In this document: positions 23,008 to 31,868 of the stretch, in pieces
Layout: the number at the start of each line of letters is the position of its first letter
Position numbering within the stretch: the first letter of the stretch is position 1
Origin: JBGSPL01 sp964511435
Lineage (GTDB): Bacteria; Patescibacteriota; CPR2; UBA1875; CAIMLA01
Length of the DNA: 64,000 nt
Reading direction: 5' to 3'
Assembly (NCBI GenBank): GCA_964511435.1
Contig: CAZEFH010000001.1
Coordinates: forward strand, 1-64,000
Program-made: the position numbers and the translations under genes
The notes under the pieces: model-generated
The model's database searches: none
The model's input: only the letters and a program-made list of their open reading frames with translations
What the model was told of the DNA's origin: nothing

Positions 23008-24345
23008 TTACTCCTTTCTTTCTTTATATTTAAACACACCACTATACATCCCCATCGAGCAAGTAAACCGCAGTTCGTCACCCTTGGGTGGAATAAACGT
23101 AATTACGTTTTTACCTCGGAGCAGCAATTTCTGTACATCAATCTCCGGAGCAAGGATAAAGGCCGCGCAAGTAGAAATGTCCTGTACATCGATAATCCAT
23201 CTGACTGGGATATTGGGATCAATCTCAAAACTACTTGGTTCATACCCATCGCGAGTTACCTTCATCCTTACGATTTGCTCCCCATCTTGTATTTGGACAT
23301 CACCGTGAGTCAGCTGTTCTACTACTTGCGGCAAAGGAATACCCACAAGTCTAGCGCCAGCAATACCGTTCAAAACAGCAAAAACAACCACGATAGAACC
23401 AACAATAATATAAAACTTTTCTCGAAATCCCTTGGTAATGATTGAACTAGCTCCTCCTACTATTACCAGCCCAGGTACCGTCCCAAGAGCAAAAGCCGCC
23501 ATCAGCAGTCCTCCACCCCAGAAGCTGCCGGTACCAATAGCAATTAGTTGTGTTGCCTGGGTAAAGCCACATGGCAAAAAAAATGTTGCTACACCGCCGA
23601 TAAATGCGCCCAAGTGACTATAACGATTTTTCTCTCTGATAGTACGCTGTGAAAATGAAGCCCATCGCGGTAAGGGAAGACTAAATCTAGAAAGTTTGGG
23701 GATGGTTCCAGTCAGCTGAATACCAATTATTAGCATCGTTATAGAAACCAGCAATGTTGCTACCCCATTGCCAAGGGAAGATATACGAAACGATTGACCG
23801 ATAGATCCGAGAAGTCCTCCAAGGATAAAGAAACCGAGTATACGTCCAAGGTTGAAGTAAATATTAGGGACAAATGTTTGCCAAGTCCCAACCTCAGGAT
23901 GAAGCTCACGATATTTGGCAGAAATACCCAAAACGAGACCCCCCACAAGAGCCATACATGTAGACAGCCCTGCCACTAAGCCCAAAATAAGTGCCGCTGA
24001 TAGATTGTATCCGTTAGTAAGGGTTGACGGCAATATTTGCGCAAACCCCATGACACTGCCAAGAATAAGTAGTGTAGAGAAACCAATGCCCGAAATTATG
24101 ACCCACAAATATCTGCTACCATCACGTGAAAACCAGCGCTCATTCGAGTCGTTAATAAAATATCCAGCACCCTTGATAGCCGCCACTACAGCAGCAATTT
24201 TGTAGTTACCAGACACTACAATCTCGCCACGAGCATTACTTGCGCGTACACTCACTACGCCATCGATTCTACCTACCTTCTGCTTCAAGAGAGTCTCGCA
24301 AGCAGGGCAATGCATTCCGCTTACTTTGATAGTTTCTTTGGGCAT
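23008..24345 (-). CDS. HMA / SafE-type membrane transporter / cupredoxin fusion
   Basis: Numbered from the ATG at 24345 (445 residues). Residues 1-65 are an HMA domain with GMHCPACE. About 80-345 form six to seven membrane segments of the cytochrome-c-biogenesis-like SafE/UreH group (AGLSTCMALVGGLVLG; ATFFLPCGFTQA, with a membrane Cys in each half). The final 95 residues are a cupredoxin-like domain with STCAAFILAP and FTCSMGMYSG as probable copper ligands. The architecture fits copper transfer at the membrane. This start is one base after the iscU stop; an earlier in-frame ATG at 24390 lies inside iscU. Confidence 0.85.
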   Translation of the reverse strand: MPKETIKVSGMHCPACETLLKQKVGRIDGVVSVRASNARGEIVVSGNYKIAAVVAAIKGAGYFINDSNERWFSRDGSRYLWVIISGIGFSTLLILGSVMGFAQILPSTLTNGYNLSAALILGLVAGLSTCMALVGGLVLGISAKYRELHPEVGTWQTFVPNIYFNLGRILGFFILGGLLGSIGQSFRISSLGNGVATLLVSITMLIIGIQLTGTIPKLSRFSLPLPRWASFSQRTIREKNRYSHLGAFIGGVATFFLPCGFTQATQLIAIGTGSFWGGGLLMAAFALGTVPGLVIVGGASSIITKGFREKFYIIVGSIVVVFAVLNGIAGARLVGIPLPQVVEQLTHGDVQIQDGEQIVRMKVTRDGYEPSSFEIDPNIPVRWIIDVQDISTCAAFILAPEIDVQKLLLRGKNVITFIPPKGDELRFTCSMGMYSGVFKYKERKE

Positions 24346-24346
24346 A

Positions 24347-24733
24347 CTATTTTTTATTTCGATAGTCTTTGATTGCTGCCTGTAGCGCATTCGCTGCTAG
24401 GTTTGAACAGTGCATCTTCACTGGAGGAAGACCACCAAGAGAGGCTGCTACCTCGGCGTTGGTCACCTTTTCTGCCTCATCCAGGGGCATTCCTTTTACC
24501 ATTTCGGTAATACGACTAGAAGTAGCAACGGCAGCACCACAGCCGAAGGTCTGAAACTTCACATCCTTGATAATTTCTTTACCGTCAACTTCCTCAATAT
24601 CGAGATAGATCTTCATAATGTCTCCACAGGTAGGATTCCCTGTCTCTCCCACACCGTTTGCATCCTTAATTGTTCCCACATTGCGTGGGTTCATAAAGTG
24701 ATCCATCACTTCCTTCGTATATAAATCTGCCAT
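24347..24733 (-). CDS. iscU: Fe-S cluster assembly scaffold IscU/NifU
   Basis: A 128-residue scaffold. The three cluster-binding cysteines are present in NPTCGD (about 34-39), FQTFGCGAAVA (about 61-71) and MHCSN (about 106-110), with the conserved Asp after the first. It receives sulphur from IscS and passes Fe-S clusters to apoproteins. It is separated from iscS by one small flavin-protein gene. Confidence 0.95.
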   Translation of the reverse strand: MADLYTKEVMDHFMNPRNVGTIKDANGVGETGNPTCGDIMKIYLDIEEVDGKEIIKDVKFQTFGCGAAVATSSRITEMVKGMPLDEAEKVTNAEVAASLGGLPPVKMHCSNLAANALQAAIKDYRNKK

Positions 24734-24735
24734 AA

Positions 24736-25098
24736 TTAGTCTCCTATTCTTTTTATACTTTCAACTGTTACCACTATCGCCCCTTTGGCCGGGAACCCTT
24801 CGTGGATTTGTTTAACCTGGTTATGCCAGATATCATTTACGGAGTACGATGCTCGCCCCGTCATCTTATAGCCGAAACACTCGTCCTCCCAGTTTCTGTT
24901 CCATACTACCAGGACCACCTTATTATTTTTTGCAATGTTCGATACTGTCTTTGTGAGGTAGTTGTCACCTATCAGAAGCTTATCTTTCTCCACCACTTTC
25001 ACGTCAGCAACTACGGCAACATCTGGGTTGTCAAGAACACATGTAGCTATTGCCACAGGGTTCTTCTCTATTAATCTGACTGCTTCTTGATTAATCAT
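24736..25098 (-). CDS. Pyridoxamine 5'-phosphate oxidase-like flavin-binding protein
   Basis: A 120-residue split-barrel protein of the PNPOx-like group: NPVAIATCVLDNPDVAVVAD at the N-terminus, then KTVSNIAKNNKVVLVVW and YKMTGRASY. Members bind FMN or F420, or act as small redox proteins. It is too short and too divergent to call PdxH. Lying between iscS and iscU, it might supply electrons or act on a sulphur/metal intermediate; that is inference. Confidence 0.75.
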   Translation of the reverse strand: MINQEAVRLIEKNPVAIATCVLDNPDVAVVADVKVVEKDKLLIGDNYLTKTVSNIAKNNKVVLVVWNRNWEDECFGYKMTGRASYSVNDIWHNQVKQIHEGFPAKGAIVVTVESIKRIGD

Positions 25099-25100
25099 CT

Positions 25101-26303
25101 CTACTCTATCGGGCTCATTTTTCTTAACTTTTCTACTATTCCTGGTAAGTAATTCATCATCTCATCTATGTCTTCACGCTTATTTAACTTGCCCAGACTG
25201 AAACGTACCGCTCCATGGGCATCAATATCGGCAATCCCCATCGCCTTCGTGACATTGCTTGGCTCGAGACTGCCAGAAGTGCAAGCGGAGCCAGAAGAAG
25301 CGGCGATGCCCACCATATCAAGATTAATTAGAATTGATTCACCCTCTATTCGCTTAAATAGAATAGTAGCTATATGTGGCAATCGTTTAGAGTCATCATC
25401 AGGTCCTAGCAGCTCCACGTCAGGAATTTCCTTTACAACCCGTTCCGTAAGATAATCTCTAAGTACTGTTATTTGCTTTTTGTTATTTGCTTTTTGTTCG
25501 CTTGCAAGCTCCATTGCCTTGACCATACCCACGATATACGGCACATTTTCAGTCCCAGCTCGTAGGCTTCGTTCCTGCGCTCCACCGAGCTGCTGTGGTC
25601 GAAACTTGGTGCCAGACTTTACATATAGAAGACCGACTCCCTTGGGACCATAGAATTTGTGTGCGGTAAGGCTAAGCATATCGACGCCGAGGTCATGAAC
25701 ATTTGTATCAAGGTATTGAAAGGCTTGTACGGCATCGGTATGAAACACTATTGGCAGGGTGTTGCTCTCCTTTTGCCTTTTTGATTTTACATCTTTAATT
25801 ATTTCACCGATTTCCTTAATCGGCTGAATAGAACCAACTTCATTATTACCATACATAATGGTAACTAGAGCGGTGTTGTCCTTAATTGCGGCAGCCACAT
25901 CAGCCGGGCTTACTAAGCCTTGACCATCAACCGGCAAAATAGTAATCTCGGCGCCGTAAGCTTTTTCAAGTCGCTTTACGACATCCAGAACACAGTGATG
26001 CTCGATGGCGCTTGTTATAATGTGTGGTCGGTTTTTAAGGATATTAGCTGCTGCCTCAGCCACGCCAAGAAGAGCCAGGTTATTTGACTCTGTGGCACCG
26101 GAAGTAAAGATAATTTCACCCGGTTTGGCAACACCAAGAAGCTTCGCAGCCCTTTCACGGGCGTTGTTCAGAGCATCCTTAGCCTCACGACCAAGTGCAT
26201 AAATGCTCGATGGATTCCCCCAAACATCAGTAAAATATTGGCACATTTCTTTTCGGACTAGCTTATCAATCGGCGTAGTTGCAGCATGATCAAAATAAAT
26301 CAT
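25101..26303 (-). CDS. iscS: Cysteine desulfurase IscS/NifS
   Basis: PLP enzyme taking sulphur from cysteine for Fe-S clusters and tRNA thiolation. It has YFDHAATTPID at the N-terminus, FTSGATESNN, the PLP-lysine motif TAHKFYGPKG (about 207-216) and the active-site cysteine in SSGSACTSGSLEPS. The short linear loop around that cysteine fits the IscS type. Full length (400). It overlaps the Phd-like gene by one base and heads iscU, with mnmA 5 kb downstream as a likely sulphur customer. Confidence 0.96.
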   Translation of the reverse strand: MIYFDHAATTPIDKLVRKEMCQYFTDVWGNPSSIYALGREAKDALNNARERAAKLLGVAKPGEIIFTSGATESNNLALLGVAEAAANILKNRPHIITSAIEHHCVLDVVKRLEKAYGAEITILPVDGQGLVSPADVAAAIKDNTALVTIMYGNNEVGSIQPIKEIGEIIKDVKSKRQKESNTLPIVFHTDAVQAFQYLDTNVHDLGVDMLSLTAHKFYGPKGVGLLYVKSGTKFRPQQLGGAQERSLRAGTENVPYIVGMVKAMELASEQKANNKKQITVLRDYLTERVVKEIPDVELLGPDDDSKRLPHIATILFKRIEGESILINLDMVGIAASSGSACTSGSLEPSNVTKAMGIADIDAHGAVRFSLGKLNKREDIDEMMNYLPGIVEKLRKMSPIE

Positions 26304-26521
26304 TACCTTATCTCCTTTTTCACATGAGCGATGCAGCCCTTACACTCATTAATCTGGTCGCGTTCGAGATTCTCGATCTTCTTGTAGTCATCCCAGGAAA
26401 TAAGCACCCCTACTGGATCAGAGTAACGCAAAATCACCGTCCCAGTACCACTTTTTAGTCCTGTAAGGATTTTTGACGCATTATTGGCTAGTTCCGCGGT
26501 CGTAATAAATTTTTCTTTCAT
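26303..26521 (-). CDS. Phd/YefM-like DNA-binding protein with CxxC tail (orphan antitoxin or regulator)
   Basis: A 72-residue protein. Residues 4-50 follow the Phd/YefM antitoxin fold (ITTAELANNASKILTGLKSG, then VILRYSDPVGVLISWDDYKKI). The tail that normally wraps a toxin is replaced by CKGCIAHVKKEIR with Cys60 and Cys63. No toxin gene is adjacent: the next gene is iscS, overlapping by one base. A perfect 13-base inverted repeat lies just upstream. I infer an operon regulator, possibly metal- or redox-sensitive, rather than a toxin-antitoxin pair. Confidence 0.7.
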   Translation of the reverse strand: MKEKFITTAELANNASKILTGLKSGTGTVILRYSDPVGVLISWDDYKKIENLERDQINECKGCIAHVKKEIR

Positions 26522-26535
26522 AATGTCCTTAAATA

Positions 26536-26576
26536 AAATGTTACCCTACTTCTAGGGTAACATTTGAGGTAACATT
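26536..26576. promoter_or_regulatory. Inverted repeat plus third half-site upstream of the isc operon
   Basis: AAATGTTACCCTA (26536-26548) and its exact reverse complement (26553-26565) are separated by four bases, and GGTAACATT recurs at 26568-26576. It can be a terminator for the SH3 gene (TTTTATTT follows on the minus strand), an operator for the Phd-like protein, or both. The third half-site favours an operator. Confidence 0.7.
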
Positions 26577-26588
26577 GTGTCAATGTTT

Positions 26589-27047
26589 TTATGGTGTGGT
26601 GGTAAACTCTTTCTTAATCCAGCCAGTCTGGCTCTGATAAACTACCTTAAGCCATTCATTCACCTCTTGGATGACTTCGAGCTTCGTCTTATCGGCGATT
26701 ATACCAAGTGATTCCGACTCCGCACTGGCTTCTTTGCGCAGATTCAACCCACCTTCTGCATTGATATAGATATACTTTGGAAGCGGCCTCGAGTCAACAT
26801 CCTTTACGACAGATCCCTCTATTTTGTTCTTATTCTCAACCGAATTCTGGCTTTGATAAACTCGGTAGCCCGTATAAGCAACGCCTCCTATCATAAGGAA
26901 AATAATCACGTAGAGCAGAATCTGAATCCAGACGTTTCTGTTTGGCTCATCGAGAGAAATAGTATCAGAAGGCTGCTCTAGCTTCAGCTCCTCTTCTGGA
27001 ACCGCTGCCATAAAATCTTCGAGCGTTTTCTTCCTTTGTGCATCCAT
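26589..27047 (-). CDS. Membrane-anchored bacterial SH3-domain protein
   Basis: From the ATG at 27047 (152 residues): an acidic cytoplasmic region, one membrane segment (about 40-62), then an SH3b domain with EGGLNLRKEASAESESLG and GWIKKEF. SH3b domains usually bind cell-wall components. It starts one base after the tatD stop; an upstream in-frame ATG at 27080 lies inside tatD. The SH3b part resembles that of the 274-residue protein at 42341. Confidence 0.85.
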   Translation of the reverse strand: MDAQRKKTLEDFMAAVPEEELKLEQPSDTISLDEPNRNVWIQILLYVIIFLMIGGVAYTGYRVYQSQNSVENKNKIEGSVVKDVDSRPLPKYIYINAEGGLNLRKEASAESESLGIIADKTKLEVIQEVNEWLKVVYQSQTGWIKKEFTTTP

Positions 27048-27048
27048 A

Positions 27049-27885
27049 CTACACCTTGATGTTAAATAGTCTCTCTGCATTCATTGTAGTCGCATCTAGT
27101 ACTTCCTGCAAAGTAATTTGTTTCACTTCAGCGATTGTTTCTGCTACCTTGAGTACATTAATCGGTTCATTCCTAGTTCCTTTAAGATCTCCGGGTCCAA
27201 GATATGGGCAATCCGTTTCTACTAGAATGTTTGCGAGACTAGTTTCGCGGATTAGACGATGATAAGCGTCAGAATAAGTAACTATTCCATTCATCCCGAT
27301 AGCGTAGCCGAGTTCGATGAATTTACGTGCCGTCTTATACCCACCGTTAAAACTATGAATCACACCATTCTTTTTTACAGGATGCTCTGACAAAATCTTG
27401 AGCAAATCTGGGTATCCATCCCAACAGTGTACAATAATCGGTTTCTGAACTTCATTTGCAAGACGGATGAACTCTAGTAAAACCTCCTTTTGCTTAGATT
27501 TAAGAGTTTCAATATCGTCGCCTACTTCAAAATGATGATAGTCTAGCCCTATCTCCCCAATAGCAACTACTTTCTCATCCCTAGCTAGTTCTAAATATTT
27601 CTGATAATCAAATTCTTCGCCAATGGTATGAATTTCGGTTGATTCCAGCTCATCCGTATCCGCGTAATCAAAACTCCCCTTCTTCAGATGTACCGGGTGA
27701 GTGCCGACCGCTGCCCAGACCCCGCTGTATTCGTGAGCCATAGCAACCGCCTTCTCACTAGTAGTGTATTGGGTTCCGACATTAATCACCGCCACCCCAG
27801 CATCATGGGCCCTGCAAATAACTGCATCATAATCGTCTTTAAATGCAGCAAAGTTTACGTGGGCATGTGTATCAACGACTTTCAC
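27049..27885 (-). CDS. TatD-family metal-dependent hydrolase
   Basis: A 278-residue TIM-barrel enzyme with all TatD metal motifs: DTHAHVN at the N-terminus, GEIGLDYH, IVHCWDGYPDLL, HSFNG and ETDCPYLGP. Family members are 3'-5' exonucleases or D-aminoacyl-type hydrolases. The start is GTG, overlapping the MFS gene by 14 bases. It often sits near metG, as here. Confidence 0.92.
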   Translation of the reverse strand: MKVVDTHAHVNFAAFKDDYDAVICRAHDAGVAVINVGTQYTTSEKAVAMAHEYSGVWAAVGTHPVHLKKGSFDYADTDELESTEIHTIGEEFDYQKYLELARDEKVVAIGEIGLDYHHFEVGDDIETLKSKQKEVLLEFIRLANEVQKPIIVHCWDGYPDLLKILSEHPVKKNGVIHSFNGGYKTARKFIELGYAIGMNGIVTYSDAYHRLIRETSLANILVETDCPYLGPGDLKGTRNEPINVLKVAETIAEVKQITLQEVLDATTMNAERLFNIKV

Positions 27886-29119
27886 GAACTGGCCTCAGCT
27901 TAGGAATTAATCTGATCTTCTTGTCAGTATCACAATACGGTAATTCACATTTTGACCTGGGCATCAGCCCCGCGAGCATCGCTCCAAGTGCGCCAAAGAG
28001 CAGACCCACCACAAGAACCTCTCTAGTACCAAGTAGAAATGTGGCCCCAATCAATATCAGGTAAACCAAAATTTTAACAAAATCAATCACTGACTCCATG
28101 TACAGTATGTACTCGGAGCGGCTATTTTCGTCTGCATGAAGATAATACTCCGAAGTATATGGAGCCTGACGCATCGAAGCGGCGACAGTTTGTACCAGGT
28201 TGAGTGTTGCCACCTGAACAAATGAATCTACAAAGATAAATAGCGCAAAAAGCACACTGTCAATGAAGCTTGACTCCTTTATAAAGCGATGTCTATTTTT
28301 GTTATTTACTTTTCTACCAACGAAATATGTCGTCACAATCGTAAGGACCAGAGCAATCGAAGTAACAAAGCCAACGTTTTCATACGTCTTAACAATCAAA
28401 TAAACGAACATTGGCCAAATGACCAAAGAGATAGTAGCCTCTATGCCGGCTCCACCATATGACAAAAGGTCTCTCCAGATATCACGAATTCGTATTTTAG
28501 AGAGATTGATCGGTTGCTTCTCATGTCTTTCACCCTTCTTAAGTAATGGAAGAAAAACAACCGAAAGAGCCGCAATCACAATCAGATAGAGATAATTAAA
28601 ACCAAAGTTTGTCGCTATCCAGCCACCGGTAAATGGTGCGATTGCCCCCAGAATCGCCAATATTATATAGATATTACTCACATCCTTGGTAGCCTGTCCT
28701 TTGTGCTTGGACCGAGAAAAGTCGTAGTGATAAGCTTGCCAATATAGTGCTAAGTGAAGACCACCACAGATTGCCGGGAACCATAATGGCCAGTGATAGG
28801 TAGGAATTGTAGCAAATAGCCAGAAGTGAGCGACTAGAAACGGCATTGATAAAGCAATCGCATGTTTTGGTCCAAACTGATTCCGCAGTTTTGCCGCAAA
28901 ATACTCGGCACAAAACTCCACCGTAAACATAGTAAGGTTTGTGAGCAGAATATCGCGCAATGTAAATCCGAGATTATACAGATACAGAGGTATAAACATC
29001 GATATCATTGAACTTACAAAGCCACGTAAGCTCATCACAAAAAAGATTTCATTCAGCTCTGTATGCCGAATACGAAACATTTGATGCGAGATATTGGCGC
29101 GATGGTCTCCGACTGACAA
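27872..29119 (-). CDS. Major facilitator superfamily transporter
   Basis: A 415-residue protein with about 11-12 hydrophobic segments split into two halves by a charged loop (LLKKGERHEKQPINLSK, about 195-212). The first half has the FIPLYLYNLGF helix typical of MFS. Substrate unknown. It is read from a TTG preceded by AGGAGG; an ATG 13 codons later is the alternative. It lies between metG and tatD. Confidence 0.8.
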   Translation of the reverse strand: MSVGDHRANISHQMFRIRHTELNEIFFVMSLRGFVSSMISMFIPLYLYNLGFTLRDILLTNLTMFTVEFCAEYFAAKLRNQFGPKHAIALSMPFLVAHFWLFATIPTYHWPLWFPAICGGLHLALYWQAYHYDFSRSKHKGQATKDVSNIYIILAILGAIAPFTGGWIATNFGFNYLYLIVIAALSVVFLPLLKKGERHEKQPINLSKIRIRDIWRDLLSYGGAGIEATISLVIWPMFVYLIVKTYENVGFVTSIALVLTIVTTYFVGRKVNNKNRHRFIKESSFIDSVLFALFIFVDSFVQVATLNLVQTVAASMRQAPYTSEYYLHADENSRSEYILYMESVIDFVKILVYLILIGATFLLGTREVLVVGLLFGALGAMLAGLMPRSKCELPYCDTDKKIRLIPKLRPVRESR

Positions 29120-29136
29120 ATTCCCTCCTACTGTGA

Positions 29137-30612
29137 TTATTTTTCAACTTCTAGACGTGGAAAGACTGGCTCTGGCTTCTTGGTTTCGAGCTGATGACGA
29201 ATCTTTTCAATCGCTGTCGGCATAAATGGTTCAAGATAGTCACAAATCAGAAATATCTCATTATATACGTTAGTCATTACTGTTAGTAGTTCTGCTTCAT
29301 CAAATTTGGCAAGTTCCCAAGGCTTCTTTTCCTCGAGATACTGATTTGTTGGACGAATCACATTCTGCCACACATCTGTAAGAACCGCCTCGAAGTGAAG
29401 GTCTTTCATATTTTCAGCTATCGCCTCACGCATCTTGGCGTCTTCGTAGCATTCACCTATTTCACATACCGGATTGTCACGTTTCTCTGGCTTCAGATTG
29501 TAACGGTTAATCATTGATAACGTACGCTGAACCAGGTTACCCAGCCCGTTGGCTAGCTCATAGTTGTAGCGATCCGCAATCTTTGACTCTGAAATGTCGC
29601 CATCAGATCCAAAAGGAAACTCACGGAGCACTGCATAGCGCACCGCATCAGCACCAAATTTTTCCACTAATTCATTCGGTCTTAGAACGTTGCCGAGTGA
29701 TTTACTCATTTTTTTACCATCGACAGTAAAGTAGCCGTGGACAAACAGTTGCCTCGACGTCGGGAGGTCAAGCGACATTAACATCGCTTGCCAGATAGTG
29801 GCATGAACACGCACAATATCCTTTGCCATTAGCTGAACGTCAGCTGGCCAAAACCTATCTGATAGTTTGGTATCAACTGGCCATCCGAGGCCCGTAAGAT
29901 AATTGAGGAAAGCGTCAATCCAGACATAAGTTGTCATATTTTCAGCAAAAGGTAAATCGATACCCCATGACACCTGGTCCTTTCTCCTGGAAACTGCAAT
30001 ATCCTCAAGGCCACTGCGAATGAACGATAGGATCTCATTTTTCCGAGCCTCCGGACGTATCAATATCTCATCATTCTCAATTCGCTTCTCCAATTCATCC
30101 TGATATTTCGAAAGCGCAAAAAGATAAGCATCCTCTTCTTGTACTTCGCACTTCCTGTTGTGATCCGGGCAAATATCGCCTTCTAAAAGCTCCGATTTAG
30201 TTTTATATTGCTCACAACCTACACAATATAACGCTCTATAAGAACCCTTATATATGTCACCATTATCATACATTGCCTGTGTTGCTCGTTTAACTGCCTC
30301 TTCATGGTCATCGTCCGTAGTTCGGATGAATCGGCTATACTCGATATCAAGATTCTTCCAAGTATCCTTGAAGTTTTTTACTAATCCATCCGTAAATTTT
30401 TTTGGAGACATGCTCTTTTGTTCCGCGACTTCCTGAATCTTCGCCCCATGCTCATCTGTGCCAGTCATAAAATAAACGTTTTCGGCACCCAGATGAGAAC
30501 GATAATATCTTGCTAGAACATCGGCAGCAATCGTCGTATATGCACTGCCGAGATGTGGCTCAGCATTTACATAGTATATCGGGGTGGTAACGTAAAACTT
30601 CTCTTTAGACAT
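29137..30612 (-). CDS. metG: Methionyl-tRNA synthetase
   Basis: A 491-residue class I enzyme. HIGH-type PHLGSAY lies at about 19-25, a zinc-type CVGC..CPDH knuckle at about 128-150, WIDAFLNYL in the core and KKMSKSLG near residue 300. It ends after the anticodon-binding helices, with no C-terminal tRNA-binding (Trbp111-like) domain, as in many CPR bacteria. It overlaps the preceding HAD gene by eight bases. Confidence 0.96.
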   Translation of the reverse strand: MSKEKFYVTTPIYYVNAEPHLGSAYTTIAADVLARYYRSHLGAENVYFMTGTDEHGAKIQEVAEQKSMSPKKFTDGLVKNFKDTWKNLDIEYSRFIRTTDDDHEEAVKRATQAMYDNGDIYKGSYRALYCVGCEQYKTKSELLEGDICPDHNRKCEVQEEDAYLFALSKYQDELEKRIENDEILIRPEARKNEILSFIRSGLEDIAVSRRKDQVSWGIDLPFAENMTTYVWIDAFLNYLTGLGWPVDTKLSDRFWPADVQLMAKDIVRVHATIWQAMLMSLDLPTSRQLFVHGYFTVDGKKMSKSLGNVLRPNELVEKFGADAVRYAVLREFPFGSDGDISESKIADRYNYELANGLGNLVQRTLSMINRYNLKPEKRDNPVCEIGECYEDAKMREAIAENMKDLHFEAVLTDVWQNVIRPTNQYLEEKKPWELAKFDEAELLTVMTNVYNEIFLICDYLEPFMPTAIEKIRHQLETKKPEPVFPRLEVEK

Positions 30613-31213
30613 TTTCTCTCTCCAAGAGTAATTTTAGCTCATTTTCGCACTGCTGTGGAGACTGAAACAGAATTGTCCTCATCCCAAGCTCACGTGCTGG
30701 CACAAGATTCTCTTCACGATCATCAATAAAGACACATTCACCTGTCAACACGCCAAGCCCATCCAATGCTACTTGGTAAAATCTAGAATCGGGCTTTGCT
30801 AGATGTAATTTCGAAGAAACATATATATTACTCACATCAAATATATTTTCGTAGTGCCAATTCGCGCCGTTTATACGGTCGAATGCGTCAACAAAGTTCG
30901 TGAGAAGAGCAATCTTATAGTCAGCCCTAAGCTTTTTAAGTAATTCTTTCATTTCCGGCTTAGACTGATAGCATTCTAGAAAAAACGGCCAAATTTCCTC
31001 TGGCTTGCACTCTTTTCCTATAGACTCGGCAAGACGATGGAAAAATACATCTGTTGTAATTTCTCCTTTATCAGCAGGTGCAACAACCTCATGGAAAATA
31101 GGGCGTAAATACTCAACATCGACACCATAATAGCTCGCAAATGCAGGTATCGTAGTATCATTATCACACGTCGTTAGCACACCGTTATTGTCAAAAATCA
31201 CCGCCTTAATCAC
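30605..31213 (-). CDS. HAD-superfamily hydrolase with DNNG motif I
   Basis: A 202-residue subfamily IA HAD protein: motif I FDNNGVL (residues 7-13), motif II LLTNFVD, motif III Lys in SKLHLAKPD, motif IV VFIDDREEN. The second Asp of motif I, the usual general acid/base, is Asn here. Related YihX-type proteins carry Gly at that place (DxGN), so this may be a lineage feature, but it could lower phosphatase activity. The start is GTG with GGAGGGG upstream, overlapping rsmI. Confidence 0.8.
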   Translation of the reverse strand: MIKAVIFDNNGVLTTCDNDTTIPAFASYYGVDVEYLRPIFHEVVAPADKGEITTDVFFHRLAESIGKECKPEEIWPFFLECYQSKPEMKELLKKLRADYKIALLTNFVDAFDRINGANWHYENIFDVSNIYVSSKLHLAKPDSRFYQVALDGLGVLTGECVFIDDREENLVPARELGMRTILFQSPQQCENELKLLLERENV

Positions 31214-31868
31214 GTTTCCCCTCCAAGATTACGACAAACTCACCCTTTTCCTTTAGTTGAGACAAGACGTCGCTGACTCTACCACGATATACTTCTTCGA
31301 ATTTCTTCGTTAGTTCACGGCAAACCGCCACCCGTCTGTCGCCTACAAATTCAAGTAACTCCGTGAGAAGCCTCCGGATCCGAAATGGAGATTCGTACAA
31401 AATAATTGTTCGATTTTCGAGAGCGATTTCTTTCAGCTTTGTCTGCCTGCCCTTTTTATGAGGCAAGAAGCCAATAAAGACAAACTCATCTGTATTTAGT
31501 CCAGAGACTGATAGTGCGGTGATTGCCGCTGACACACCTGGAATTGGTACTACTTCAATCTGATTTTCGATTGCCTCGCGAATCAGAGCTTCACCTGGAT
31601 CACTAATACCTGGTGTACCTGCATCAGTTACAACCGCCACGTCTTTACCGCTCAAAATCGAATCAATTATTTGTTCAACTTTGCTATCCTTAGAGTGCTG
31701 ATGATATGAAATAAGAGGCTTCTTAATCTCAAAATGATTAAGGAGCTGTAATGAGTGACGTGTATCCTCACAGGCAATCATATCAACGCTCTTCAATGTC
31801 TCCAGCGCACGTAAAGTAATATCAGCAAGGTTACCTATCGGTGTTGATACAACGTATAATTTCCCCAT
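31206..31868 (-). CDS. rsmI: 16S rRNA (cytidine1402-2'-O)-methyltransferase RsmI
   Basis: A 220-residue SAM enzyme of the tetrapyrrole-methylase fold. It has LYVVSTPIGNLADITLRA at the N-terminus, CEDTRHSLQLL, VTDAGTPGISDPG and FIGFLPHKKG, the full RsmI series. It methylates the ribosomal P-site nucleotide C1402. The last conserved stretch is ILYESPFRIRRLL. It overlaps acyP by one base. Confidence 0.95.
   Translation of the reverse strand: MGKLYVVSTPIGNLADITLRALETLKSVDMIACEDTRHSLQLLNHFEIKKPLISYHQHSKDSKVEQIIDSILSGKDVAVVTDAGTPGISDPGEALIREAIENQIEVVPIPGVSAAITALSVSGLNTDEFVFIGFLPHKKGRQTKLKEIALENRTIILYESPFRIRRLLTELLEFVGDRRVAVCRELTKKFEEVYRGRVSDVLSQLKEKGEFVVILEGKRD

Noticed and set aside
26303..26521. 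Type II toxin-antitoxin locus
   Set aside because: Only the antitoxin-like half is present; the adjacent gene is iscS and no RelE/Doc-type toxin is found.
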